NCBI RefSeq assembly: GCF_036010665.1
Contig: NZ_CP108581.1
Location: 1,987,501 to 2,051,500, forward strand
DNA length: 64,000 bases
Direction: 5' to 3'
Origin: Microbispora sp. NBC_01189
GTDB taxonomy: Bacteria; Actinomycetota; Actinomycetes; Streptosporangiales; Streptosporangiaceae
Made by a program: the position numbers and the translations under genes. Shown piece by piece: positions 51,787 to 60,062 of this stretch. Under the pieces are notes generated by a model that searched no databases, had not been told where the DNA came from, and saw only the letters and a program-made list of their open reading frames with translations. Numbering within the stretch: the first letter of the stretch is position 1; each line of letters opens with the position of its first letter.

Positions 51787-52614
51787 ATGACCAAGCGCCG
51801 TAGCCGTGGGGATGGCGGCCTGCACTGGGACGAGGGGCGTCAGCGCTGGATCGCCTCGGTGACCGTGGGATACACCCCTCAGGGCAAGAGGATCGCGAAG
51901 AAGGCCAACGGCAAGACCAAGACCGAGGTCAAGACCAAACTCAAGGCGATCATTCGCGATTACCAAGACCGGTCTCCTCGTCACCTCGACCGGCTACATC
52001 GTGGCGGACGCCGTACGGAACTGGTTGGAGTTCGGGCTGAGCGGACGCGACCGCGGCACCCTTGACAAGTGCACGATCCTGGCGAAAAAGCATGTACCGG
52101 CGCCCGGACGGAGGAGTTGTGCGCGTTGACCTGTTCGCATGTGGATCTGCAGGGTGAGCCCCCGTCAAGCATGGTGTGGCGATCCGTCCGGGCCGGCGGG
52201 GACACGAAGACCGAGAAGTCTCGCCGGACGCTTGCCATGCCGAAGCGCTGTGTGGACGCGCTCAAAGCTCACCGTGAGCGGCAGGCCGTTCCCCGCAAAG
52301 CCGCCGGCATCCGATGGCAGGACAATGACCTCGTCTTCGCCTCCACGGTCGGGACGCCCCTCGACTCCCATAACGTCCGGCGCGCCTTCCGCAAGGTGGT
52401 CAAGAAGGCGGGACTGAATGAGAAGGAGTGGACGCCTCGGGAGATGCGGCACAGCTTCGTCTCGCTGCTGTCGGCCAGCGGGGTGCCGATCGAGAACATC
52501 TCGCGCCTGGTCGGTCACAGCAACACGAAGGTCACCGAGACTGTCTACCGCAAGCAGCTTCGCCCGGTGCTCCTGGAGGGGGCTGAGGCGATGGATGACC
52601 TCTTCAAGCCGTAG
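51787..52614 (+). pseudogene. int: tyrosine integrase, broken
   Basis: 51787-51980 encodes the N-terminal arm-binding domain (GGLHWDEGRQRWIASVTVGYTPQGKR). A frame change follows, with SAM-like core residues (VADAVRNWLEFGLSG, GTLDKCTILAKKHV). After a deletion, the catalytic domain resumes (GARTEELCALTCSHVDLQG with the first Arg) and runs to GHSNTKVTETVYRKQL with the His and the nucleophile Tyr. The HxxR box reads REMRHSF, with Arg at the His position. About 120 residues of the middle are lost. It ends 66 bases from tRNA-Ala, the usual position of an integrase beside its attachment site. Confidence 0.85.
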
Positions 52615-52642
52615 TCACTCAGTTAGTCACCCAGAAGATCAA

Positions 52643-52675
52643 AGAGGCCGGTCCCGCTGAGCGGAACCGGCCTCT
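52643..52675. terminator. hairpin between integrase remnant and tRNA-Ala
   Basis: A perfect 10-bp stem (AGAGGCCGGT with ACCGGCCTCT) and a 13-base loop. It serves the integrase gene and could serve the convergent tRNA. Confidence 0.75.
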
Positions 52676-52679
52676 GTCG

Positions 52680-52756
52680 TGGTGGAGCTATGGGGATTTG
52701 AACCCCAGACCCCTTCGATGCGAACGAAGTGCGCTACCGGACTGCGCTATAGCCCC
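52680..52756 (-). tRNA. tRNA-Ala (anticodon CGC)
   Basis: Full cloverleaf: acceptor GGGGCTA with TAGCTCC (one G-U pair), D-arm GCGC/GCGC, anticodon arm CTTCG/CGAAG with loop TTCGCAT (anticodon CGC), T-arm TGGGG/CCCCA with loop TTCAAAT, discriminator A, and an encoded CCA. 77 bases with CCA. Confidence 0.95.
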
Positions 52757-52806
52757 AACGACCTCGACCAGATTAGCAAACTCTGCGGGGTGTTCGCGCC
52801 ACCGGA

Positions 52807-53532
52807 TCAGTCGCCGGCCGCGCGCCGCCCGTCGGCGTACTGGTCGAAGACCTGCGAGCGCCTGCGCGCCTCGAACTTGATGATCTCCGCCTCGTGGGCC
52901 AGGGCGGCCAGCGCGCGGCGGCGCTCCCGCTGCCGGCGCAGGTACGCCGCCCGCGCCCGTGCGGCCTTCTCCCGCTGTTCCCGGTCCGCGCGTACGGCCA
53001 CGCGCAGCACGGCGAGGTAGCCGGCGAGGAGCACGCCGGAGGGCGCGACCGCCCACCAGGGCATCACGCGGACGGCCGCGGTGACGACGGAGGCCAGGAT
53101 GAGCAGAACGCTCCAAAGGAGGCGCCTGCGGCGCCGCGCGAGGATCCGGGCACGGCGATGGGCGGCCATCCTGCGGGCCCGCGTGTGCCTCTCCGCCGCG
53201 ACCTGGTGGGCGGCGACGTGGTCCGCGGAAGCCGGGGCCGCGGAATTCGGGGCCGCTGTGGACCTGGCAGGCGGGGTGACGATCGTGTCGGCGTCGTTCT
53301 CCTCGGCGCCGTCCTCGATCGCGTCGCCCGGAACAGCTTCGGAGTCGGGGCCGGCTTCGAGGTCGGCTTCTGAGCCTGACGAGGCGGCGGGCGGCTCGGA
53401 CAGCGTGGCCGCCTCCGCCGACGGGTCCTCGAACAGGTCGTCGTCGATGTGCCGGTCACGGCGCAGCCACATGGGCAGCAGGACGCTGAGCCACATGACC
53501 ACGATGGCGAGGTAGAGCACGGCGCTACCCAC
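52807..53532 (-). CDS. SepX/GlpR-like divisome membrane protein
   Basis: A 241-residue actinobacterial membrane protein. It has the N-terminal helix SAVLYLAIVVMWLSVLLPMWLRRD, a long acidic, disordered middle part (about 30-110), and two central helices (WSVLLILASVVTAAVRVMPW and VAPSGVLLAGYLAVLRV), then a basic coiled C-terminus. This layout matches SepX of Streptomyces and GlpR of Corynebacterium, which tie FtsZ/DivIVA assembly to the gephyrin-like Glp. The neighbours (rimJ-like, moeA, galU) are those of the glp-glpR locus. GTG start at 53532. Name given from context and topology, not from a search. Confidence 0.72.
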   Translation of the reverse strand: MGSAVLYLAIVVMWLSVLLPMWLRRDRHIDDDLFEDPSAEAATLSEPPAASSGSEADLEAGPDSEAVPGDAIEDGAEENDADTIVTPPARSTAAPNSAAPASADHVAAHQVAAERHTRARRMAAHRRARILARRRRRLLWSVLLILASVVTAAVRVMPWWAVAPSGVLLAGYLAVLRVAVRADREQREKAARARAAYLRRQRERRRALAALAHEAEIIKFEARRRSQVFDQYADGRRAAGD

Positions 53533-53899
53533 GCGCCCACCTCCGGATCAGCCTCCGGAACGCCGTACGGGCGTGTCCGAGGGCATGGTGAACACGTCCC
53601 TGGACTCGTGTCGTCTGAGAGGTGTTCACGTCACGCACCGTAGGACCGCGTGTCGATGAATGACGAGCATTCGGTCCGGTGTGTCGCGAGATCGTCAAAG
53701 CCGTTCATGTAATTCGATCCCGCGGAAGCCGCGTGGTCCCACCCGTACCAGGCGGATCCCGAGCACGGCCGGCCGGGTCCCGTCATGGGGGTCTCCCCGT
53801 GATGCGGTTTCGCTTACGGCGACGAAGCATCACGGGGTTCACTGGCGATCCACTTGTGCCTCGGTTGCGACAGCGACCGGGGCACACCCGCCGGACCCG
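53533..53899. other. intergenic region between rimJ-like gene and sepX-like gene
   Basis: No gene seen. An 8-bp inverted repeat GTGAACAC / GTGTTCAC lies at 53588-53595 and 53622-53629, upstream of the sepX-like start. A strong 11-bp hairpin (CCCCGTGATGC with GCATCACGGGG, 21-base loop) lies at 53795-53837, 63 bases after the rimJ-like stop; it may terminate that transcript. Confidence 0.65.
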
Positions 53900-54541
53900 C
53901 TATCCGGGGCTGGGCTCGCTGCGGCGGGCAGCCGGGTTCATCGTGCGGCGCCACTGGACGAGCAGCCCGCGGGGCACGTCCTCGACGGTCAGCGCGTAGC
54001 AGATGTGGTCGCGCCAGGCGCCGTCGATGTGCAGCTGACGCCGGCGGATGCCCTCCTCGCGGAAGCCGAGCTTCTCCACGACCCGGCGGCTGGCCTGGTT
54101 CTCCGGCCGGATGTTGGCTTCCAGGCGGTGTAAACCGGTGGTGAAGAAGCAGTGGTCCACGGCCATGGCGAGCGCGGTCGGGATGATGCCCCGCCCGGCC
54201 AGCCTGCCGTCCACCCAGTAGCCCACCTGGGCGGAGCGGGCCGATCCCCACACGATCGCCCCCACAGTGAGCTGCCCGGCGAACCGCCCCTCATACGTGA
54301 CGACCCAGGGCATGGCCATCCCCTGGCGGGCCTCGCGGCGCAGCGTGCCGACCATCGAGACGTACGGCCCGAGACCGGTGCGGAACAGCGGGGTCTCCGG
54401 GTTGCTCGGCTCCCACGGACGGAGCCAGTCGGCGTTGCGCAGCCGGGTGTCGCGCCAGTCACGGACGTCACGCAGGCGCAGCGGCCGTAGCCCCACGGGT
54501 CCCTCGGTCAGGGACACCGGCCAGCCGCGAAGTCGATCCAT
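53900..54541 (-). CDS. GNAT-family RimJ-like N-acetyltransferase
   Basis: A 213-residue acetyltransferase of the RimJ/RimL group. Seen: LRPLRLRDVRDWRDTRLRNADWLRPWEP (N-terminal), the acetyl-CoA loop region VGYWVDGRLAGRGIIPTALAMA (Q/RxxGxG-type), and RLEANIRPENQASRRVVEKLGFREEG near the end. RimJ relatives acetylate ribosomal protein N-termini; actual target unknown. GATGAT six bases before ATG 54541 suggests a leaderless start. Conserved neighbour of moeA/galU in actinobacteria. Confidence 0.88.
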   Translation of the reverse strand: MDRLRGWPVSLTEGPVGLRPLRLRDVRDWRDTRLRNADWLRPWEPSNPETPLFRTGLGPYVSMVGTLRREARQGMAMPWVVTYEGRFAGQLTVGAIVWGSARSAQVGYWVDGRLAGRGIIPTALAMAVDHCFFTTGLHRLEANIRPENQASRRVVEKLGFREEGIRRRQLHIDGAWRDHICYALTVEDVPRGLLVQWRRTMNPAARRSEPSPG

Positions 54542-54602
54542 TTGTCAATCATCCACCGGAGAACCGTCAACGCGCCACGTGGGTGTGTATGACATCGAGC
54601 GG

Positions 54603-55079
54603 TCAGCGGGCATGGTCGCCGCCGCGGATCTGGTCCACCACATGGGCCAGGATCGGGGCCAGCACGGCCATGCCGTCCCGTACGCCGCCGGACGACCCCG
54701 GGAGGTTGACAACCAGCGTCCGGCCCGCCTGCCCGGCGAGCCCGCGGGACAGGATCGACGTCGGCACCTTCTCGCGGTTGACCTGCCGTACGGCCTCGGC
54801 GATGCCGGGAATCTCCCGGTCCAGGACGCGGCGGGTCATCTCGGGCGTGAGGTCCAGGGGCGTGACACCGGTGCCGCCGGTGGTCACGATCACGTCGTAT
54901 CCCGCGCCGACGCCCTCGCGCAGCGCCGTCTCGACGGGCTCGCCGTCCGGGACCACCCGCGGCCCGTCCACCCGGTCGCAGCCCGCCTCCGTGAGGAGGG
55001 AGGCCAGCAGCGGCCCGGAACGGTCCTCGTACACGCCCGCGGACGCCCTGTTGGAGACGGTCACCACCAGCGCACGCAC
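54603..55079 (-). CDS. MogA/MoaB-type molybdopterin adenylyltransferase
   Basis: A 158-residue MoaB/MogA-fold protein for molybdenum cofactor assembly. Seen: ALVVTVSNRASAGVYEDRSGPLL, VIVTTGGTGVTPLDLTPE, and NLPGSSGGVRDGMAVL. GTG 55079 is chosen: it is the first position matching family starts and lies seven bases after the moaC stop. The longer frame to 55151 runs through repeats inside moaC. Part of the galU-moeA-moaC-mogA run. Confidence 0.9.
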   Translation of the reverse strand: MRALVVTVSNRASAGVYEDRSGPLLASLLTEAGCDRVDGPRVVPDGEPVETALREGVGAGYDVIVTTGGTGVTPLDLTPEMTRRVLDREIPGIAEAVRQVNREKVPTSILSRGLAGQAGRTLVVNLPGSSGGVRDGMAVLAPILAHVVDQIRGGDHAR

Positions 55080-55086
55080 GCCGCCC

Positions 55087-55662
55087 TCACTTCCGATCAC
55101 GAGCGCCGGGAGCGCCGGGAGCGCCGGGAACATCGCGGGCATCGCGGGCATCGCCGCCGCTATGAGCGTCGCGGTCCCAGTGGCCCGTCTTGCCGCCGAT
55201 CTTCTCCTCCACCCGGACGTCGGTGATGACCGCCGCCGGGTCCACCGCCTTGATCATGTCGACCAGGGCGAGCGCCGCGACGGTGACGGCGGTGAGGGCC
55301 TCCATCTCGACGCCCGTACGGTCGGCCGTACGGACCCGGGCGGTGATCTCGACACCCTCGTCCGCGACGGCCAGATCGACCTTGACGCCGGTCAGGGCGA
55401 TCGGGTGGCAGAGCGGCACCAGGTCGGGCGTGCGCTTGGCCCCCATGATCCCGGCGATCCGCGCCACCCCGAGCGCGTCGCCCTTGGGCACGTCGCCCGC
55501 CCGCAGCACGGCCACCGCCTCCGGCGACAGCAGGACGCGCCCGGTCGCGACGGCCGTACGGGCGCTGACGTCCTTCTCCGAGACGTCGACCATCCGGGCG
55601 GCCCCGGTCTCGTCGACGTGGGTCAGCCCCACACCGCGATCACTCACAGCGCTATCACCCAC
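55087..55662 (-). CDS. moaC: cyclic pyranopterin monophosphate synthase
   Basis: A 191-residue MoaC converting 3',8-cyclo-GTP to cPMP. Family landmarks: THVDETGAARMVDVSEK, KGDALGVARIAGIMGAK, LCHPIALTGVKVDL, GVEMEALTAVTVAALALVDMIKA, and KIGGKTGHW. Normal proteins end near that last motif. Here 25 extra residues (GGDARDARDVPGAPGAPG) come from short tandem repeats. The N-terminal codons likewise lie inside the moeA-moaC repeat tract, so both termini are repeat-made. GTG 55662 chosen; GTGs at 55647 and 55632 are possible. Confidence 0.92.
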   Translation of the reverse strand: MGDSAVSDRGVGLTHVDETGAARMVDVSEKDVSARTAVATGRVLLSPEAVAVLRAGDVPKGDALGVARIAGIMGAKRTPDLVPLCHPIALTGVKVDLAVADEGVEITARVRTADRTGVEMEALTAVTVAALALVDMIKAVDPAAVITDVRVEEKIGGKTGHWDRDAHSGGDARDARDVPGAPGAPGARDRK

Positions 55663-55717
55663 ACCGCGATCCTCACAGTGCGATCACTCACAGTGCGATC
55701 ACTCACAGTGCGATCAC
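55627..55717 (-). repeat. 15-bp stop-start repeats at the moeA-moaC junction
   Basis: GTGATCGCACTGTGA (read on the minus strand) occurs three times without change at 55673-55717, then in three diverged copies to 55627. Each unit reads Val-Ile-Ala-Leu-stop, the last codons of moeA, and begins with GTG. The moaC start is in a diverged copy. Confidence 0.92.
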
Positions 55718-56887
55718 CTCCACCTCGGCGCCCTCGGGCAGCGAGGTCACGTCCTCGGGAACCACGATCAGCGCGTTCGCCGCGGCCAGCGCCGCGAGCT
55801 GGTGCGAACCCTGGCCGGTGACCGGCGCGACGGTCCGCCCGGTCAGCACGGCCCGCAGGTAGGACCGCCTCCCGGCGGGCGACCGCAGCGGCGCCGTCAC
55901 GGTGGCCCGTACGGCCTCCGGCGGCTCCGCCGGGAGCCCCTGCATGGCCCGCAGGGCCGGCCGGACGAAGATCACGAACGACACGAACGACGACACCGGG
56001 TTACCGGGCAGCGTGAAGATCGGCACACGGTCGGGCCCGACGACGCCGAAGCCCTGCGGCATCCCCGGCTGCATCGCGACCTTCTCGAAGGCCACCGTGC
56101 CCAGCGGCGAGAGGGCCTCCTTGACCGGCTCGTACGCCCCCATCGAGACGCCGCCGCTGGTGATCACGGCGTCGGCCCGCAGGAGCTGGGCGTCGAGGAC
56201 GTCCAGGAGCTCCTTGGGGTCGTCGGAGACCGAACCGGCCCGGAACGCGTCCGCTCCGGCCTCCCGTACGGCGGCCGTCAGCATGAAGCTGTTGGACTCC
56301 CAGATCTGACCCGCGCCCAGCGGGGTGCCGGGCTCGGCGAGCTCGGCACCGGTGGAGATCACGACGACCCGCGGCCGGGGCCGCACCCGCACCCGCCGCC
56401 GGCCGGCTCCAGCGAGGATCCCGACCTGGGCGGCGCCGATCCGGGCGCCCTCGCGGAGCACCGTCTCCCCCGCCAGGACGTCCTCGCCCGCCCGCCGGAT
56501 CGCGTTGCCCGGCGGGGCCAGCCGGTCGATCCGTACGCGGGCGGTGCCGCCGTCCGTCCACTCGACCGGGACGACGGCGTCGGCCCCGGCCGGCATCGGC
56601 GCGCCGGTCATGACGCGGGCGACCAGGCCGGGCCCGACGGCGGTCAGCCCGCCGTCGCCCGCCGCCACGTCCCCGATCACGGGCAGCGTGACTGGCGCCC
56701 CGGCGACGTCCTCGGCCCGGACGGCGTAGCCGTCCATCGCCGAGTTGTCGAACGGCGGCAGCGGCACGGGCGAGGCGACGTCCTCGGCCAGCACGGCGCC
56801 GAGGGCAGCGTCGATCTCGACCTCCAGCGGCGCGAGCGGGCGCACCACCGCGAGGATGTCGGCGAGATGGCGGTCGACGGGCTTCAT
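55703..56887 (-). CDS. moeA: MoeA/gephyrin-like protein (molybdopterin molybdenumtransferase or Glp)
   Basis: A 394-residue MoeA-fold protein. Seen: PPFDNSAMDGYAVRAEDV, ARVMTGAPMPAGADAVVPVE, VVISTGAELAEPGTPLGAGQIWESNS, ITSGGVSMGAYEPVKEAL and IFTLPGNPVSSFVSF. MoeA inserts molybdate into adenylated molybdopterin. The homolog in this gene order in Corynebacterium (Glp) is a cell-division protein binding FtsZ and GlpR, so a dual or non-enzymatic role is possible. moaC and mogA downstream favour a cofactor role too. ATG 56887 starts five bases after galU. Confidence 0.9.
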   Translation of the reverse strand: MKPVDRHLADILAVVRPLAPLEVEIDAALGAVLAEDVASPVPLPPFDNSAMDGYAVRAEDVAGAPVTLPVIGDVAAGDGGLTAVGPGLVARVMTGAPMPAGADAVVPVEWTDGGTARVRIDRLAPPGNAIRRAGEDVLAGETVLREGARIGAAQVGILAGAGRRRVRVRPRPRVVVISTGAELAEPGTPLGAGQIWESNSFMLTAAVREAGADAFRAGSVSDDPKELLDVLDAQLLRADAVITSGGVSMGAYEPVKEALSPLGTVAFEKVAMQPGMPQGFGVVGPDRVPIFTLPGNPVSSFVSFVIFVRPALRAMQGLPAEPPEAVRATVTAPLRSPAGRRSYLRAVLTGRTVAPVTGQGSHQLAALAAANALIVVPEDVTSLPEGAEVEVIAL

Positions 56888-56892
56888 GTCTG

Positions 56893-57798
56893 TCAGGACT
56901 CGATCGTGTCGAGGAACCGCCGGAGCCAGGGCAGGAAGTCGGGTGCGAGATCGCCCCGGTTCGCGGCGAACTCCACCACGGTCTGCAGATATTCGAGCTT
57001 GTTGCCGGTGTCGTAGCGGCGACCCCGGAACAGCACGCCGTGCACCGGCCCGCCCTCGCCAGGGGCCGTCGCGGCCAGCGTACGCAGGGCGTCGGTGAGC
57101 TGGATCTCGCCGCCGCGCCCCGGCGGGGTCCGCTCCAGCACCTCGAACACGGTCGGGTCGATCACGTACCGGCCGATGATGGCCCAGTTCGAGGGCGCTT
57201 CGTCGGCCGGGGGCTTCTCCACGAGGTCGGTGACGCGGACGACGTCGTCCTCGTCGGTCGGCTCGATGGCGGCGGCGCCGTAAAGGGAGACGTGCTCGCG
57301 CGGCACCTCCATCAGCGCGACGACGCTGCCGCCGTAGGTCGCGCGCACCTCGATCATGCGCCTGAGCAGCGGGTCGCGGGGGTCGATGAGGTCGTCGCCG
57401 AGCAGGCAGGCGAACGGCTCGTCGCCGACGTGCTGCTTGGCGCACAGGACGGCGTGGCCGAGACCCTTCGGCTCGCCCTGCCGCACGTAGTGCATGGTGG
57501 CGAGGTCAACCGGCTCCTTCACCTGGCTGAGCCGCTCCTCGTCGCCCTTGGCGCGCAGCGCGTCCTCAAGCTCGTACGCTACGTCGAAGTGGTCCTCGAT
57601 CGAACGCTTGTTGCGGCCGGTCACCATCAGGACGTCGAGCAGCCCGGCGGAGACGGCCTCCTCCACCACATACTGGATGGCCGGTTTGTCGACGATGGGC
57701 AGCATCTCCTTGGGAGTCGCCTTCGTCGCGGGAAGGAAGCGGGTGCCCAGACCCGCGGCGGGCACGACGGCTTTGGTCACGGGATCGAAGTCAGCCAT
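56893..57798 (-). CDS. galU: UTP-glucose-1-phosphate uridylyltransferase
   Basis: A 301-residue GalU making UDP-glucose. N-terminal signature AVVPAAGLGTRFLPATKATPKEMLPIVDKP, then VEEAVSAG, GLGHAVLCAKQHVGDEPFACLLGDD and VEKPPADEAPSN. TAGTGT (minus strand, 57805-57810) lies six bases before ATG 57798, so the mRNA is leaderless. Its product feeds Ugd at 8.5 kb. Head gene of the galU-moeA operon and divergent from the folate enzyme gene. Confidence 0.95.
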   Translation of the reverse strand: MADFDPVTKAVVPAAGLGTRFLPATKATPKEMLPIVDKPAIQYVVEEAVSAGLLDVLMVTGRNKRSIEDHFDVAYELEDALRAKGDEERLSQVKEPVDLATMHYVRQGEPKGLGHAVLCAKQHVGDEPFACLLGDDLIDPRDPLLRRMIEVRATYGGSVVALMEVPREHVSLYGAAAIEPTDEDDVVRVTDLVEKPPADEAPSNWAIIGRYVIDPTVFEVLERTPPGRGGEIQLTDALRTLAATAPGEGGPVHGVLFRGRRYDTGNKLEYLQTVVEFAANRGDLAPDFLPWLRRFLDTIES

Positions 57799-57822
57799 GG
57801 TTGAACACTAACGGAGCGGGCT

Positions 57823-58398
57823 GTGGACAAGCTGAACCTGCGTCGCCGTATCCTCCGCGACCGGTCGGAGCTGGACGAACGCACACAGCGCGCGTCCTCG
57901 GGCGCGATCCGTGAGACGCTCCTCGACCAGCCGTGGGCGCAGATGGCCGGGCTCGTCGCCTGCTACTGGTCGATCGGGACGGAACCGGCCACGCACGGGC
58001 TGATCTTCGCCCTGTGGAAGCACGGCGCGACCGTGATCCTGCCGGTGCAGCGGCCCGACGGCGAGCTCGACTGGGCGGTGTACGACGGCCCGGACTCGCT
58101 CGCCCCGGGGCCGTACGGGGTCATGGAGCCGGTCGACGTCCGGCGCGGGGTGGACGCGATCAGGACGGCCGCGCTGGTCCTCGTCCCCGCCCTCGCCGTC
58201 GACCGGGTCACGGGCGTACGGCTCGGCCGGGGCGGCGGCTTCTACGACCGGGCGCTGGCCCGCGTCGGGCCGAACGTGCCGACGGTGGCGCTGCTGCATG
58301 AGGGCGAGCTGATCGAGGGCGTCCCGGCGGAGCCGCATGATCAGCATGTACGGTTCGCTGCTCTTCCGAGTGGAATCGTCCGGTTATTGCAGATGTGA
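57823..58398 (+). CDS. 5-formyltetrahydrofolate cyclo-ligase
   Basis: A 191-residue enzyme turning 5-formyl-THF into 5,10-methenyl-THF with ATP. Landmarks: KLNLRRRILRDRSEL, the ATP-binding LAVDRVTGVRLGRGGGFYDRAL near residue 127, and VALLHEGELIEGVPAEPHDQ. Size is normal. GTG start at 57823, 24 bases from the divergent galU. Confidence 0.93.
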   Translation: MDKLNLRRRILRDRSELDERTQRASSGAIRETLLDQPWAQMAGLVACYWSIGTEPATHGLIFALWKHGATVILPVQRPDGELDWAVYDGPDSLAPGPYGVMEPVDVRRGVDAIRTAALVLVPALAVDRVTGVRLGRGGGFYDRALARVGPNVPTVALLHEGELIEGVPAEPHDQHVRFAALPSGIVRLLQM

Positions 58399-58429
58399 CA
58401 AGATTGGCGCAGGCGCGGCGAAGGGAGCG

Positions 58430-59935
58430 GTGGGTCTGAACATCTGGCTGTTGCTGTCCGCCGCCGTCGTCATCGCGGCCATCGCGTCCGTACGGATCGC
58501 GCACCGCACCGGCCTGCCCACCCTGCTCATCTATCTCTGCCTCGGGCTGCTGCTCGGCGAGCGCGGCCTCGGCGGCATCCACTTCGACAACGCGCACCTC
58601 GCCCAGCAGCTCGGCCTGATCGCGCTCGCCGTGATCCTGGCCGAAGGCGGCCTGACCACCAACTGGAGTCACGTACGCGACGCCGTGCCGAGCGCGCTCG
58701 TGCTCGCCACGGTGGGCATCGCGGTCAGCGTCGCCGTGCTCGCCGCGACCGCCTCGCTCCTGCTCGGCCTGGACTGGCGGTCGGCGTTCCTGCTCGGCGC
58801 CGTGCTGGCCTCCACCGACGCGGCGGCCGTGTTCTCCGTGCTGCGGCGGCTGCCGCTGCCGCTCCGGCTCGCCGGGATCCTGGAGGCGGAGTCGGGCTTC
58901 AACGACGCGCCCGCCGTCATCCTCGTGATGACGCTGAGCGTGGGCTCGACGCTGACGCTCTCGCTGCCGGCCACCCTGCTGGACACCGCCGCCGAACTCG
59001 CCATCGGCGCGGCCGTCGGCCTCGCGGTCGGCCCCGCCGGGGCGTACGCGCTGCGCCGGGTGGCCCTGCCCGCCTCCGGCCTCTACCCGATCGCGGTGCT
59101 GGCGCTGGCGTTCGTCGCCTACAGCGGGGCGGCGCTGCTGCACGGCAGCGGCTTCCTCGCGGTGTACGTCGCGACGCTGATCCTCGGCAACGCCCGCCTC
59201 CCCCACCGCGCCGCGACCCGCGGCTTCGCGGAGGGCTCGGCGTGGCTCGCCCAGATCGGGCTGTTCGTGATGCTCGGCATCCTGGCCGACCCCGCGGAAC
59301 TGCCCGTCGTGATCGTGCCCGCCCTGGTGTCGGGGGTGCTGCTGGTCCTGGTCGCCCGGCCGGCGTCGGTCCTGGTGTCCAGCGTGGTCGTACGGCTCCT
59401 GCGTCTCGGATCGATGCCGTGGCGAGAACAGATCTTCCTGTCGTGGGCCGGGCTGCGCGGCGCGGTGCCGATCGTGCTCGCCACCATCCCCTGGAGCGCG
59501 GGCGTGCCGGGGGCGAAGGGCCTGTTCAACGACGTCTTCATCATCGTCATCGTGTTCACGCTCCTGCAGGGGCCGACCCTGCCGTACCTCGCGCGGGTGC
59601 TCGGCCTGGCCGCCGAGGGCGAGGCGCGCGACCTCGACGTGGAGGCCGCGCCGCTGGAGGAGCTGAAGGCCGACCTGCTGCAGGTCCGCATCCCGCGCGG
59701 GTCGCTCATGCACGGCGTGGAGATCTTCGAGCTGCGGCTGCCGACCGACACCATGGTGACCCTCGTCGTACGGAACGGGCGGTCGTTCGTGCCCGGTCCG
59801 ACGACCCAGCTTCTGGTCGGCGACCAGCTTCTCGTGGTCACCACGGCGGCGCAGCGGGAGACCGTCGAGCGCCGCCTGCGCGCGGTCAGCCGCAAGGGCA
59901 AGCTGGCCGGGTGGTACGGCGAACGCGGCGGCTGA
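58430..59935 (+). CDS. CPA1 cation/proton antiporter with TrkA-C domain (NhaP2/CvrA-like)
   Basis: A 501-residue transporter: 12 or so helices in the first 390 residues with the CPA acidic residues in LASTDAAAVFSVLRR and ESGFNDAPAVILV (the ND motif), then a cytosolic RCK_C/TrkA-C domain (about 405-485: VRIPRGSLMHGVEIFELRLPTDTMVTLVVRNG). NhaP2/CvrA members exchange K+ for protons and sense ligands through that domain. The GTG at 58430 sits only two bases after AAGGGAG, so the exact start is uncertain. Confidence 0.88.
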   Translation: MGLNIWLLLSAAVVIAAIASVRIAHRTGLPTLLIYLCLGLLLGERGLGGIHFDNAHLAQQLGLIALAVILAEGGLTTNWSHVRDAVPSALVLATVGIAVSVAVLAATASLLLGLDWRSAFLLGAVLASTDAAAVFSVLRRLPLPLRLAGILEAESGFNDAPAVILVMTLSVGSTLTLSLPATLLDTAAELAIGAAVGLAVGPAGAYALRRVALPASGLYPIAVLALAFVAYSGAALLHGSGFLAVYVATLILGNARLPHRAATRGFAEGSAWLAQIGLFVMLGILADPAELPVVIVPALVSGVLLVLVARPASVLVSSVVVRLLRLGSMPWREQIFLSWAGLRGAVPIVLATIPWSAGVPGAKGLFNDVFIIVIVFTLLQGPTLPYLARVLGLAAEGEARDLDVEAAPLEELKADLLQVRIPRGSLMHGVEIFELRLPTDTMVTLVVRNGRSFVPGPTTQLLVGDQLLVVTTAAQRETVERRLRAVSRKGKLAGWYGERGG

Positions 59936-60062
59936 CGGTTTTTCTGGGGCTGGGCGAACGGGACGCCGGGGGGCAATAAACCGGGCTGGTGTGGCGTTTG
60001 CGCTTGTTGGTTGAATACCATTAGCAATCGACCCGGTCGAGTGCCAGTCTCAGGAGGAGCGA

